A stretch of DNA of 64,000 nt from Rhopalosiphum padi (GCF_020882245.1 NC_083599.1:5394001-5458000), one strand, 5' to 3'. Numbered from the stretch's first letter, positions 48,834 to 62,974 are shown. Notes: generated by a model from the sequence alone, not told the origin. Made by a program: numbers and translations.

Positions 48834-51800
48834 GTGTTCATTTATTTTATTGATTTATAATTATTTTTATTTTTATTATTATATTGTATTAATAGGGATT
48901 TAATATTTATATGTAACTTATACCATTTGTTGCGATTTTGGTTATTTCAGATTTAAGAAAAATAAAATATTATGAAGGTGATTTTGGTATGTTTAAATTT
49001 ATTCTTGCATAATTTTTTTTTTCTAATTTATATTATATTGAAATTCACATACATTGGTTTGTAGAACTTGTAGTAACTGAAAATAGTTTTTTTTTTTATT
49101 GATCATGATTCATAAAATAACACCAGCAGTATCAGCAATTAATTTTTATATTATTTAAAATATACGTTATTTTAATTAATTTGTACAATTTATATTTTCT
49201 TAAGAAAGTTGATACTAGGTAGGTGGTGTCTGCGTTGAGTCCGAGTGTTGTATCTAGGGTGTTGGACCCTGGAGTTGACAAGTTGGTAGGATGTTGGGGG
49301 AGTTGGGATGTTTTAAGTGTTTGTTCAGTTCTGATGTAGGAAATGACCTTCTTCAATGGAAATAGAACCTGGTCATTGAGATAAGTACGTATAAGTACTG
49401 AGATCATTTTTAATCACGTTCTAACAGAAAGGAGGTGACATTATCAAAGAGTGCTATGAAGTATGATTTTAATAAATTGTGTAACTTTATCATTCAACTT
49501 TTTCCTTTTTCTCATTTACGTATTTGTCATTATTATTTCCAGTTATTTGATGTTTTCAACTCTATTGAAACAATACTTGCCAATATTTAAAGTGGAAAGG
49601 TCTCCCTTCTTTTAACAGTCCTGTAAGCCGTCTAATCTTCGTTTAATCTAAATCCTACTCTCGCTGCAGCATTATTTAGTCTGGGAAACACGTCTTTAAA
49701 TTTTATTTGTGACAATTCTAGTAACACTACATCATATACATATTATGTTATCAACCCTAAGAATCATTCTTATAATTTAAAACCAATTGATCAATATTCA
49801 TCTTTCTTATCAATTTTCCCAATACCAGATTAAACAAAATTTGTGACAAAGCCTCGCCTTGTCTTACACCTGATTAACCGGTATAGTGTTTTGAATTTAA
49901 CTTTGACAGCCGTTTCTTTACAAGTACCATAGTTAAGCTGATTAGTTTATTAGAGAATTGGAACTCCCTGAGAATGTGTATCATTCTCTCCCTATGAATA
50001 CGTTTTTTTTAAATTACGTGTAAATCCTTATCAAACTCCAATGCTTTTTGTAGTATCTGCCTTCTACGCTGTCAACTGGGGCCGGCGAGATTGTTACACA
50101 ATTAACCAAAATAGGTTCCCCTATGGGAAAATTAATAATAATGCAGTTTTGACAATAACTAAGGGTGATGGTGTTATACATAACGAGATGTATGTTATAT
50201 ATGTAGCTCCTGATGTCCAGGATTTGAAACAACCCCCCTCAGCGTGGCATTTGAAACAGCTACAATATTTTTCCCTAGATATTGTATAAAAGTTAAATTA
50301 TTATAATATTAAGTTTACCATTATTTAAAATTGAAGTACCTCCAAAAATAATCATCAAAAAATATAGAAATGTACTAAGTTTATAGGTTGCTGGTTAAAA
50401 ATAATATTTGGGGACTATTACGTTAAACAATTTAAATTAATTAATACTTTGTATTGCATTAATATAATAAATTTACAGATTCGAATCCTGACATAAAATA
50501 TCAGAAAAACGTGAATAATGAAGGTAAATATGTGAGAATAACTAAATACAATTTTTAGTTTCACCTATTTCTTTGGCTAATGTAAAACACAAAATTAGTT
50601 GTCATATTCATAAGTCTAAAACTTCTCTAAAAATAAAGAAACTATTTTCTGTATACTTTAGAAAACATTTTGATGTCATACTAAGAGACCATTAATCAAT
50701 TGATTTTAAATTAAATCATTTAAATGTTTTACAATTAATTTGATTAATCCAAAAATTGTACATTTCAATATTACTATTGCATACCTATCTAGTAGATTTA
50801 TATTATATTACATATAGAAAACCCACACACAAAAGTTGTGGTGAAACAATTATTTGGGCAATTAGAAACATAAACACGTTAAAGCCAATACTCAAATTAA
50901 AGGTGTTGTTGAGAACCCATGACTGAAGTATTAAGAATACACTAGCTGGCGGTAATTAGGATATTTTTAGAAATGTAAGCATAATGTCTTTTGAATTTTT
51001 TAATTACTCTTACTCCAACACGCTGGTTGATGTATGCAGTTTGTAGGGCTGGGATTTAAATTTAATAAAAACTAAAATTATGTACATAAATATGTAGTTA
51101 AAATAGCCAAAATATGTATAATAAAATAAAAAATATGTAATAAGACAAATTTAGATAAAAGGCCGTCTTTCAACTTTATACAGTAGAAACCAATTTATGA
51201 TTTGCAAAGAAAAATTATGCGGCTATGCACATTTAAATGCCACCAAAGCAGTAATTGCGAAAATTAGTGATGTAAAAATAAAAAATAAAATTTTATTTTC
51301 TAATAACATAAATAAAAAATATTATAGTATAAATATATAGTATTCGTTATATTTTGGCAATATTTTTCTTTTAAATATTATATTATATACATTTCCCAAT
51401 ATACGAAGGCCATTATCTTTAACGCCCAAGCATTGTATAGAATGACCGGGCATTGTATAAAACGCCCAAATTGTATACTTTGCCCGTAACATATATATAT
51501 ATATAATATATGTGGCATAATTTTCAAAATATTTTGACTCTTTTTGAGCAAAAGACAACAGAGGTATTCGTTATTTTTTTGTTTTATAAATGGGTAAATA
51601 CGATTGAAAATTGAATACAAGATTCCTAATGAATGATTAATTTCCCAATTAAAAAACATCAAATATGTTTATTCACAATATTTTCTTATAAGCAAAATTT
51701 GTGAAAGCCTGGGAAAATACAAGTAATTTTTAAGTTAGAAATACACGAACAACTTTATTTAAGCCTAAAATTTAAAGTTGAATATAAGATTCTTTATACG

Positions 51801-54800
51801 GATTTCAAGATATATAATGTAAAAATAATACCAGATAGCAAAATTAATTTTTATAAGCAAAGGAAATTCAAACTTTTACAACATTATTAAATCCTCAATC
51901 GTCTTATAATAGTTATCTTTATTTTTTTTCGAAAGATTTTGTTTTTTTTTTTGTGTGAAACCTTTAATTTTTTCAAGATTATTTTATAACTTTCAATAAA
52001 AAAATTATTCAATACTTAAGTCGACATTTTAAAAATATATTAAAAAATCTCTTCTTAGTTTTTTTTCTCAATCTATAAAAAAATATTAAGAATACTTAAT
52101 TTTTTTATGGGTTCCACATATTATTATGATCAAAAAGTTCCATTTGAGTTCAGTTCCAGACTATATTTTTGAATTCGACTCATCTTTAATTATTTTATAC
52201 TTGTATAACGGTATAACCCTTAATGTATTTTCACAATTAAAAAAAAAAAATTCAACAGTATAATAATGCATGACTATTTAATTTTATAGACTTTGCAATG
52301 TGTAAGTACTTCTTTTTCAGATACATTTTCTATTTATATATCTAATTAGTTTAAATTTATTGAATTTTTTCCGACGTCTATTTCATTGATAAAAAATAAT
52401 TTTTTTAAATTCATTATACTTGCATTATTGTTATTTTACAACGATGTGTGATTTTTTTATATGATTACACAATAAGTATTTTTATATATGTATATAAATG
52501 GGTAAATATGATTGAGAATTGAATTCATGGCTCCTAATGAATGTATAATTTCACCATTAAAAAAATGTTTGTGAAAATCTGGAAAAAATACAAGCTTTTA
52601 TGTTAGAAATACACAAATAATTCTTTTTATATCTAAGATATGAAATATGAACGTAAACATCTTTATAAGTTTTACAAGACATATAAAATAAAAATCTAAA
52701 GGATAGTCAAATTTTTTTTTATGAGCATTTTACCTGTATTAAAATTATTTTTTTAATGCACCTAATAGGTACCTAGGTTTTTTTATTAATTTTTAGTTGT
52801 AAAATAATTCCTTTAAAATTTAAAGAAATATTTATAGTAATAGCATTGATTATGTATATAATAAAATTAAAATAATAAATATATGCTATATATATTGTAT
52901 ATATAATCGATGGTAATACTTATAATCATTGATTATAAATACTATATATAATATATAATCAATGTTATAATATAATAATATAATTATTATACAATACATA
53001 ATGCCCCTCCCCCTTATAACTACTCTGGATCCGCGTATGGACAGATCTCCGTGGGACACCCTGTATAATATATAAATATTAAAGAAAAAAAGAATAAATC
53101 AAGATCGAAAAGATCGGTTTTGTAATTAATAGTTGGTTGTATTACTGCAATACGCGAAGCTCTCGTGAGCTAGGCTAACCCATAAATTCCTATATGGCTT
53201 ATACGCCAACAATTTTGATTTTAATTTAAATGGAGATCACAACAAATGTTGTTCAAATTTAATGTTCAGTCATTTTTAAAGAGCTTGCAAAACGTTGCTA
53301 ATTTTACTAAATTATAATTTATAATATGTATTCAAAAACAAGATATATTTAGTTTTTAATCACACCATCTTTTTAAGCACATAAATATACTTAGGATTAT
53401 GAAAAAAAAATTCTGATACTTCGTTCGGCATCCGTAGCGTCGTCAGTCGGCACAATTGGAAATTACAGAATTAAAAATAAAACTATCCGCTAAACAATGT
53501 ATTTATTATTATTTAATGTAAATAAAAACTAAATATAAGATCCTAAATTATAATAAAAATTTAATTTTTTTCATCGTTTGACATATTAATAAAGTAAATT
53601 GATTTTTTTTTCATGATTTGGGGGGAAGCATGCTCCCATGCAACGTATTTAAAGTTTTGACAAACGGAGTAGTGGACAAACATTTTGCGGGGTAACCCCG
53701 TATCATTCCATTCTGCGCATCGAAACTTAAAATACTTATGACCCATAATCTACTTACCCCTGGGACGCCCGGAAGGGGGGCCAGTGGGGCCCCCCCTGAG
53801 ATTTTTCGTGTCATTTACAAAATTGGAAGTTTTTTACATAAAGCTGATCTTGGGTATTTAGCGACTATTCGACAAACCTTGTATCTAACAAGGAGGTATT
53901 TATTATTTAATCGTTAAAAAAGACATTAAGATTATTTTCAATCGCTAAGTCACTTTTGGCTGGTTCCTGCAGATTATCTGTTAGCGCGGATGAGTAATTA
54001 ATTAATTAAATTAGTAAGTAATTAATTAAATTTATTTATTTGCTTCAAACAAAATGTGATTACTTTTTGAATAAAATAATAAAATATGAAATAAATTCAA
54101 TCAAATAAAGTTGTTTAAACTTTATTATGTTTTTTCTTACAAATATTAGAACTAATGGTGTAATTTTATATTAACTTAAATTAGTTTTGATTTTTAAAAA
54201 AAATATTATTGATGATATTGCAAAATATGAGTAGATGAAAGATGTAGCGGTAAATTTTCCTATAAGTATTTAGGTACTTACAATTTTTTTGCCCCCCTGA
54301 ACTACATTTCTGCGGGCGTCCCTGTACTTGCCCTAAATTCGATTTTTATATATAAAAATACTCAAAAAATTATTCTGATTTAGAATATGAAATTAAAGCT
54401 ATATTGTCATTCAAAAAAGTAAAAAACTTAAAAAATATAAGGATAAAAATATTTAAAAACATAATTTTTTAATAAAAACGTTGTTTTTTAACAACTTGAA
54501 ACTATGTAAAAATTAGAATTTGAATATAATTATTAACATAACATAATTTAAGCATAATAATGGGGTGAGCACTGAGCATGCTTAAAAAATCACCATTTTC
54601 TTGAGAAATTTAAAATGAGTATGTTATTATTATTATTATTTATGTATAATAGAACATTTTTTAATATTGTTGTGCTTTTTATAAGCATGAGAATAATTAG
54701 ACTTGATTTTTTTTTACCCATGATTGTCAATAAAAATATTTTTGCTCAGATAAAAACCTTGAAAACTTAATACAGATTGCATTATAAGTTGTTATTAGTG

Positions 54801-57800
54801 GAATTAGACATGCGCGAATCGCGAAAAAGTTTTTTACCGGCGAAATATTGGTTTGCAAATTTCGACGACTAGCTTGCAAAACGTTGCTAATTGGCTGCTA
54901 AATGATGGTTGAAGAAAAATTTGAAAATATGATTTCAATGATATGGGTGGGGCTGGGGACATGCGTGAAATATGGCTTACAATTTTAGATTTTGAGCTGA
55001 AGAGTTTGAATAATGTGTTTTTTAGTTTTTTTATTTGGAACTGTAAATAATATGCTTCTATTAACGATTTAAAAACTACGTTTCAAGTGTTAAATTAACT
55101 AACACAAACTTATGGGGGCTTTGCCCCGCACGCCCCTCCCACAATAAAAGACTAATATTTTTAAAAACTTCGTTTTAGCTGCATACATATAAATTCCAAA
55201 TATAATCCATGTAATTGAATGTGAATGTAGGTAAACTCAATTTTTTCAAATTCATCCAATAGATAAAATTCATAGCCAATACATTTTATACATTCAGACA
55301 CTTAAAATAGTATTCGACCAGCAAAAAAATACGTACATAATTTATTGTAAATATATATAAAATACAGCAATAGCACAAAACAAACATGATTATATGATGA
55401 TTTTTTTCATATATGCAATACAGTTTTATAAATTAGAAACTCTTATATCAAAAAATAAATTTGTATTGAATCCGATTTCTTCTATCTGTTACCCGAACAA
55501 ATATTCAAATGCATCAAATACCAAGCCTTGGTAATATTTCTTTTAAGTTTGCGGTGTAGTAGACAAACATTTGACTAGCACCCTGTACACAAACTCCACT
55601 CTGCTCATCGAATTTTAATTTAAAATTATCGAAATACTCCGAAAAGTATTCTACCTCAGAATGTAAAATTAATAATGTAAGGCATCATTCTAAAAATATA
55701 AATGTTGGATTTGTTGTTTTATTTATACTGAAAATCATGTAAAATGTTTTCAAAACCAAAATTTAATTTAATAAATGAGTATTTTTCGATAAAAGAATAT
55801 AATATATAAAGAACCTATATAATATGTACATTGTACATATTAAAACTGTATTAAAAAATTATTGCCTTTAGTTGCTTCACGTACGTATAATTTTTTTATT
55901 TTTTTTTTATATAATTATTATGGTATGCCACGTGAAACGTGGCTTACAGTTTTTTATTTAGAAAGAAGAATTTTGAAAAATTTCATTTTTATTCAGCGTA
56001 TAGAACTGATAAAAGCCTACAGTTTATTCAATACCAATAAGATGCTAAATTTAAAAATCAACTTCAACTAAATATTTTAAAATTATGATAATTAAAAAAA
56101 ACACATTAATTTATTGTTTATTATTATACTTTTTATGATTAACAAGTAACAATTACAATAACTTTTTTTGCAGGTGAGATTGATGGTAATTATTATTTTT
56201 TCTAAATTAATATTTCATTAGAATTATGCAGTGGTGGCTCGTGAGTGCTGGTGGTGGGGGTGAGACTTTAAATTTAATACCCCTAGTTATAGATATAACA
56301 AATTGTCAAATTAATTATAATAAAATCAATAAAATTAAATAATATATTATATTATGTCATGGACGGCGTTACCAGTCGTCAAAAACGCGTATGTCAGACC
56401 GCAGTTGAAATGTACACGTATGCACAATGACACGATTATGATTTATAAATCTTCGTTTATTGTTTATTATAATATGGATAATAATATATCATTATATTAT
56501 TAATGTTTTTAAAATAATAAAAATGTTTAAAAATAATAATCGACAATAACAATAGCGATTAGTAACCGACAACGACGAGCGTATACATAGTTAATCTTAA
56601 AAATAAATTACCCATTATAATAATATACTGATATTTTACCGTATGGACGACGCTGCCAGTCGTCCAGACCCCGCAATAAGATCGCTGCTTAAACGTACCC
56701 GCACGCATACGATTGCAGTGCCATCGGTTACAATGTACGTATTCAGAATTACGTCTGGACGACACTGCCGGTCGTCCAGAGTCCAGACACTGCTCGTGTG
56801 TCCATGCGTACCCATATGCTCCTGGTATCTGAGGGAAAAAAATTTAATGTTCGCATACGACATAATATATTAGGAATTTTAAAATTGCAGTCTTAATAAA
56901 AATTATTTTTTTAAAAATAGAGAATTAAAAAAATTAATTAATTTTCTCCTTTTAATTAATTTTAGTAGGGGGTGCGATCGTCCCGTCGTCCAAGCCACGA
57001 GCCGCCACTATATGTTCAATATATATATTGATTAATTATCATGTTTATTATTTAATTTATAGTATATGCGAGTAAGTGCATTATATATTTTATATATACT
57101 TTTTTATAAATTGAATATAATATGGGACATTGTGTAACAAAATTTATGATATTTGTGTCTCGTTACTATTACAATAATCACCACCGTTTTAAATTTTAAT
57201 TACTTACCGAGAATTAGAAGAATAAAACCGTTTAACAAGAGATTAACTCATATAATTGGGTATGATTATTATTACCATTAACCTGGTAGACATATTCGCG
57301 TTAACAAAACATGTTGATTCTTTAAAATATTAGTATTATATCAAATAATTTTAAAACTTTAAAAGTGTGTGTAGATTTTGTTTTTATTCTATAGTTGATT
57401 ATACGTGTGGATCATATAAAAATTATAATTAATAATAAAATAATTTATTTTATTTTTAGGGAACATACTTAAGAGTACGTATGGTTTTAACTTAATTGTG
57501 TATAAAATGTAATATGTATAACCATTTTAGTGTGTTTTCTACTTTAAAAAACCTAAAAAAAATATGCGTTTGAAAAATTTAATTTATTTATAACTAATAC
57601 AAAGAATAAAATAAAAACTAAGAACTAACAGAATATTATGTATTAGTGTTTAATTAATATAATAATATAGATTTATTGAATTTTGAGTCAATACCAACTC
57701 ATCATAAAATTATACTAATTATCTATGACTTAGATAATAGCCTTAATTACTACGTTTTAGTTTGAATTATTAATTAATAATGAACATTTTGATGCTTAAT

Positions 57801-59605
57801 ATTATTATACTTATTTATTGTGCAGAATTTAATAACAAACTATGATAGAAGTATAGAACTTCACAACAAGTATCATACATATGTCTAATATTAATCTTAC
57901 ATTTGTAAGAATAGTTTTGGACTCACTAAACTATTTTTGTCTACAATGTTATGTCATTAATTAAAAATGTCGTAAATAATATGCTTTGGGGCAAAATTGG
58001 ATTGTTAATTAAGTTTGTGTCTTAATATTATACAGCCAATGTATACAACTTTTAATACTAAAATTACAATATAATAATTATTTATAAACATTTGGGTTTG
58101 TAAGTTTATTTATAAAAATTGTCAAGTATCTGCGATTATTCATTTTTTATTTTCACAAAAAATAATATCAATTTTTTCAAATACTATTACTATTTTCACT
58201 TCCTACTTTATGCGTTTAGACTTTCCGGGATGAGTATATGTTTTCGTTTTCATTGATACGACATTCACTTAGACAAACGCCAAGTACCCGTTTTGGAATT
58301 GCAAACACTTAACACTGTACCTAATTGATTTATACTAGCCATTAATACTAGAAGAAATATACTTACAATATTTTTCTGGTCTGTTTATTATTGCCAACAA
58401 GTGTATTATGATTCCATACCTACGTCGTGCACTCTACAATAGTTGTAATTAAATACTAGAGATTAATGTATTATCCCCCCCCAATAAAAAAAAAATAGAT
58501 CAACATTTAATTCGTCGAGATCATTAGATTTTAGATATTCAATAATGACTACATCAATATAGAATAAAAATCACACGTGAATTGTGATAGTTAATATTCA
58601 TGTAATACAGTTGGTACTCAGTAGATACTATACCTAATTCTGAAATTTCGTATGCATTTAGTATTTTTATCTTTTAAATATTTAAGATGAAATGTTTAGA
58701 TCATCATTGATAATAAAATCGGAGTATTATCAGTAACTGAAAGTACTTACTTATATATAATCAAGATGTATGTTGAAGGTTAGGTTTTCAGGTTTTCTTT
58801 CTACGAGTTAATATAGTTAATTTGTATTCAAATCTATGAATTTATGTATGTACGTATACAATAAAGTAGGCACTACGTGTCTAGGTGTGTAAAATTATTA
58901 CAATAGAGACTAAAAATTCAATTAACCATATCATTTTAGAAAGTGGTATAAATGTTGAGATGTGTTGTGATTTTTCATATTTTTATTTTTCATTAAATAA
59001 AAATCAGAGATTTATTGCATAATTATCGTTATCATAAGTAATATGCTGTCATTCCGTTATAAACTCATATATAAAAATATAAACAAGTGAAAAAAAATGG
59101 TCTAAATAAAATGTTTATCATTGTACCAATATTGACTATGAATACTGAAATAAATAATAATACCTTTGTGTCGATATATAATATTCATTGTAATCATTTG
59201 AACTTATGGAAAAATAATAACAGAGTTTTGTTATAATTTGTGTTTATATGAATCAAGTTATAATTATTATGTATATACAATTAATTTGGATTAGTATTGG
59301 CCTCGAATTAAAGTAGTTAAAGATTCGAGTGGCGATCTCAGAATCATTGCTTGAAATAAAGTATAATTGAATACAATGTTTAAGGTTTGTGGTTAAACTT
59401 TGCTTTCATGTTATTAGTATATGTACGAGTTTTAAGATAATATGTTGGTAAACAATCAAATAAATAAATCCAAATTAATTTTCCAGAATTTGAATTTCTG
59501 GCTGATCCAGGGCCGATAAACCGCTGCTGTATTGTTCACAACAAAACAAAGAACGGTGAAAATAAAAAATATTATACAGATCTTTTTAAGAAATCTATTC
59601 CGTAA
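48770..59605 (+). CDS. Gene B: shorter tandem paralogue of gene A
   Basis: Proposed exons: 48770-48833, 48951-48986, 50479-50523, 52290-52301, 55872-55880, 56174-56185, 57063-57071, 57460-57474, 59487-59605. They total 321 nt, 106 residues plus stop, all junctions in phase 1 without a stop. Relative to gene A it lacks exons 3, 4, 6, 8-23, 26 and 29, through deletion or because A gained them. The full-length start seen in A (ATG at 48730 here) is out of frame because of one extra T in the T run after it, so I start at the in-frame Met at 48770. That leaves a short hydrophobic leader (MVLAIVIIQTTA). The exon 1 donor is also weak (gtgttc). It may be a functional short effector or a young pseudogene; expression data would decide. 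Confidence 0.55.
48951..52301 (+). CDS. Gene B exons 2-4
   Basis: 48951-48986 (36 nt; ttatttcag and gtatgt; DLRKIKYYEGDF), 50479-50523 (45 nt; tttacag and gtaaat; DSNPDIKYQKNVNNE) and 52290-52301 (12 nt; ttttatag and gtaagt; DFAM). They match gene A exons 2, 5 and 7 in phase and flanking introns. Confidence 0.65.
49590..49900 (-). pseudogene. LINE RT fragment in gene B intron (copy of that at 22.9-23.3 kb)
   Basis: Same antisense RT piece as in gene A (GVRQGE-like at about 49,870), more decayed. It marks the A/B duplication as younger than the LINE insertion. The ORF1-like scrap at 49,195-49,305 belongs to the same antisense material. Confidence 0.6.
51060..51490. mobile_element. Transposon fragment replacing the gene A exon 6 segment in gene B
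   Basis: The right end near 51,490 reads gcccgtaac next to a TATATA tract, the same ending as the element at 9838-10437 and at the homologous site. Repeated acgccca/gggcattgtata motifs (51,420-51,480) are subterminal. The left end was not identified. Confidence 0.45.
53757..54324. mobile_element. TIR transposon of unknown family in a gene B intron
   Basis: The left end cctgggacgcccggaagg and right end gcgggcgtccctg are inverse, followed inward by G-rich and C-rich tracts (ggccagtggggcccccc and gcccccctgaac). tactt flanks both sides (53751-53755, 54325-54329). It splits an intron block homologous to that before gene A exon 19. Confidence 0.6.
54968..55320 (+). repeat. Diverged third copy of the 602-bp cassette repeat
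   Basis: Shares gattttgagctgaagagtt, acaaacttatgggggctttg and cattcagacac with 34,990-35,390, but lacks the ccaaag microexon part. Followed by sequence matching 41,127-41,740. Confidence 0.75.
55872..57474 (+). CDS. Gene B exons 5-8 (third cassette)
   Basis: 55872-55880 (ttgcttcac; tgcctttag and gtacgt), 56174-56185 (gtgagattgatg; tttgcag and gtaatt), 57063-57071 (tatatgcga; tttatag and gtaagtg) and 57460-57474 (15 nt; tttttag and gtacgt, coding for NILK after the split codon). They match gene A exons 24, 25, 27 and 28. The sixth exon begins with GTGAG, so its own first bases look like a donor. Confidence 0.62.
56229..57010. mobile_element. TIR transposon in gene B intron, replacing the exon 26 region
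   Basis: cagtggtggctcgtgagtgc at the left and ccacgagccgccacta at the right are inverse ends; tatg flanks both (56225-56228, 57011-57014). The interior holds repeated ggacgacgctgccagtcgtcc-like palindromic blocks (about 56,360, 56,645, 56,755) with raised GC content. Long ORFs in it (56,559-56,873) run on both strands and look like chance frames. Confidence 0.65.
59487..59605 (+). CDS. Gene B terminal exon 9
   Basis: aattttccag opens the exon; TAA at 59603-59605 closes it right after KKSIP. Landmarks are FEFLADPGPINRCCIVHNKT and YYTDLFKKSIP. A second cysteine replaces the tyrosine of gene A. The bases after the stop (atggtctggtgat) still resemble the last codons of A, so the C-terminus was shortened by a point change. 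Confidence 0.78.
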
Positions 59606-59657
59606 ATGGTCTGGTGATAACTGTTACGAGCATAAATATAACTATATATTTTTTTTT

Positions 59658-59663
59658 AATAAA
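59658..59663 (+). terminator. Poly(A) signal of gene B
   Basis: AATAAA 53 bases after the stop, preceded by a T run; homologous to the second AATAAA after gene A. Confidence 0.55.
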
Positions 59664-60129
59664 ATAGTCATGATTACTGTTAATATTAATACAATTGTTT
59701 GTTTTAATTAATTTATTAATTTTATTATGTATTGTAATATTAAATTATTGTATTTAGTACCTATATTCATATTTTACAGTATAATGGTTATACATATTAC
59801 ATGTTTACAAATTACAATCAAACAAAACTAAAATGTAACAATCAAATACGTTAAATAAGAAAATTATTGTAAAAAAAATATAATATATATAAAAAAAATA
59901 TAAGTATGTTCATTTAGATTTATGTTTTATTTCTATTATTTAATGGAATATAAAATCAGAAAAGAGAGAAACTATTTTTAATAGTAATTACTAATTTGTA
60001 ATTAACGTCATAACAAAAATAAATAATGTGGAAAAATAGTACAGGTCATATATGGAAAATAATAAGTCGTGAGTTCGGTCATGAAATGCTTTGTGGGCTC
60101 CATTACTTTCCAACTGACATATATATTAT

Positions 60130-61725
60130 AATATGATTTTCAAGGAATTATGCTTCCTACACCAATAAATACAAGGTTATTGAAAAAACTTAAAATTTAA
60201 GACCATAGTCTACATGAATTATTAGGTTTGTAAAGATTGTAGGACAACATTTTCAAAGATTTATTTGTCCAACACCAAGATAGTCAAACATTCTAGTGAT
60301 TTTTGAGATTTATGGCCATATTTTTCTAGGAATTATGTGTCCTAATCAAAGATATCCAATCATATTAAGATTATTAAAAATTGAAGCTTATGATTTTCAA
60401 GGAATTATGCTTCCTACACCATGATATTTAAGAATGTTTGGGATATTTGTAATTGTTCACCATGATTTTCAAGGAATTATCTATTATACATCAATAAACA
60501 CATTGTTATTGAGAAAATTTGAGATATAGGACATTTTCTTCATGGGTTATTGGGTTTATAAAGATTTTCAATCATTTTTTTCAAGAAATTATGTTTCCTA
60601 CACAGAGATATTCCAACATTCTTGTGAAATTTGAGATTATTCACCATGATTTTAAAGGAATTATACTTCCTATACAGAGATATTTAAATATTCTTCTAAT
60701 CATTGAGATTTTTTAGATGATTTTCAAGGAATTAAGTGTCCTAATCCAAGATATTCAAGCATATAGAGAATATTAAAGGTTAAAGCTCATGATATTAAAG
60801 GAATTATCTATCCTACACAAATAAATACAAGGTTATTGAGAAAACTTGAGATTCAGGGCCATAGCCTTCATGGATTATTGGGTTTATAAAGATTTTACGC
60901 AATCATTTTCAAGGTATTATGTTTCCTGCACTAAGATATTTAAACATATTTGCGATTTTTGAGATTATTGACCATGATTTTCAAGAAATTATGATAATTA
61001 ATCCAAGATATTTAAGCATTTTGAGATAATTAAAGATAAAACTCATGATTTTCAAAGAACTAAGTGGCCTAAACCTAGTAATTCGTGGGTTTTGAGAAAA
61101 TATGAGATTTAGAATCATACACTTCATGGATAATTTGGTATGTACAGATTTTAGAACAAGATTTTCAAATATTGATTTGTCCTACGCCAAGATATTCTAT
61201 CGTTTTTGTCGTTTTTGAGATACACAATTATGATTTTGAAGGAACTACGTGTCCTACACCAAGTTATTCAAGTAATTCAGAGATTTTTACCGCAATAATC
61301 AGACGTTATTCGGATTGTAAAAATTTTTAACCATGATTTTCAAGGAATTTTGCTTCCTAAACCAAGATATTCAAGAATATTTGGGATATTTGAAATTAAT
61401 CACCATGATTTTCAAAGAATTATCTATTCTACACCAATAAATACAGGGTTATTGAGAAAATTTGAGATAAAGCGCATTTAGTCTCCATGGATTTTTGGAT
61501 TTATAAAGATTTTAGACCATATTTTTAAAGGTATTATGTTTCCTACACAAGAATATTTAAATATTCATTTAATTTTTGAGATTTTTTAACATGATTTTCT
61601 AGGAATTAAGTGTCCTAATCCAAGATATTTAAGCATATTGAGAATATTAAAGATTAAAGCTCATGATATTGAAGTAATTATGTGTCCTACACAAAGGTAT
61701 TCAAGAATATTTGGGATATTATCAT
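60130..61725. repeat. Diverged satellite array, monomers of about 70-80 bp with longer-period order
   Basis: The core tgattttcaaggaattatg followed by tcctacacca or tcctaatcca and aagatattcaag recurs about twenty times (for example 60,135, 60,390, 60,460, 60,718, 61,335, 61,590). A longer unit with ggttattgagaaaa and tttataaagatttta recurs at about 60,175, 60,505, 60,830 and 61,450, suggesting a higher-order repeat of roughly 320 bp. The one 65-codon ORF inside is a chance frame. Confidence 0.88.
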
Positions 61726-61729
61726 TAGA

Positions 61730-62960
61730 AAAAAGTTTAATAATATATAAAATTACAATAGTAAACAAAGTAAAAAGAAAATTATTTTTGGGAAAACGTA
61801 GTTTTTAATGACTTCATAATAATATGTAAGAAAAAATTTTTAAAAACACTTAAAGTTTTTGAAATGATGATTTTTGTTTGATAAAAGTATCACCTAGTAA
61901 AATTTATTTTTATTTATTATATTTATTTATTTTATTCCGCGCATTTTTTTTTTTTTTTTTTTTTTTTTAATTATGCGTATTTTTTTTTTGTATTTCAATA
62001 CAACGACTTGAAAAAAAGTTAACTTATTACATTATAGGAGAACTTATATACTTGTTAAGGTAAGTAATAAATTCACTTATATTTGGAAATCCAATGTCTA
62101 TGTATATAAATAATAACATTGTAGCTAATGGACGAATCAATTAATTTCACAACCCAAAATTTAATAATATATATTATATGTTATTAAAATAAAACAAAAC
62201 AAAAATATACATATCAAACATTTCTAAAAAAAAAGGTAATGGATATATTAAACTGATTTAAACAATTTGAAAAATTTGAAAGTGTGAGGTTAATATTTTA
62301 AATTTCAAAAAATAATTATGAAAGTATATTTTATACAATTATGTTTTTGTTATGTTATAGGCTATAACTTATAGCAATGATGATAATAACAATTCATATA
62401 ATATACTATCAGAAACCTATTACAAAAAATATAAAATAAATTGTTTAATGCGCAATACAAATACAAATAAACAAAAAACGTCCTAAGTACTTAATAACTA
62501 AATAAAATAAAACACAATAAATATATGAGTAATTAATGTTTATAGTTAATAGTTAATACAATTAATTAGAATAAAACTTATAAAACAATATAATTGAAAT
62601 TTAACTTACATGGTAACTCTATTCAAAATGAGTTAAAAAATTCTCAAATGTAAAGCTTTCGCTAAATTAAATGATCTAAAATATTAAAGATGGTTTTAAA
62701 TATTGACCCTCAAAATATTGAAAATGTATAAATGAAAAAAGGAAAAAAAAGAAATTTTACCTGACTATTTATGTATTTATATTATTATAATTTTAACTCT
62801 CCATTGTTGAAGCTTTTGCACACCATTTTGCCTCCGTTTACGAACTTAATGATAATTCTAATATTTACCTATGCGCAATTTCTTCAAATAACTTATTACA
62901 AATGCCTTATTAATTTGTCATATAACCTTAGGTGATCTTTTTAACGCTTTATGTATACCT
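61730..62960. other. AT-rich gene-free stretch with a poly(T) run
   Basis: A T run of about 23 bases lies at 61,946-61,968. I see no gene or transposon end. Confidence 0.5.
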
Positions 62961-62974
62961 AATTAGTACAAAAT

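Noticed and set aside
49132..49407. 91-codon minus-strand ORF in gene B
   Set aside because: It overlaps antisense LINE ORF1-like material shared with gene A at about 20.95 kb, so it is a retroelement remnant.
51322..51662. Minus-strand ORFs of 78 and 94 codons
   Set aside because: They run across a transposon end and a gene B intron that is shared with gene A and the relic, where the frame is not kept.
56559..56873. Overlapping ORFs on both strands with Arg/Ser-rich products
   Set aside because: They coincide with palindromic GC-rich blocks within a TIR transposon; symmetry explains ORFs on both strands.
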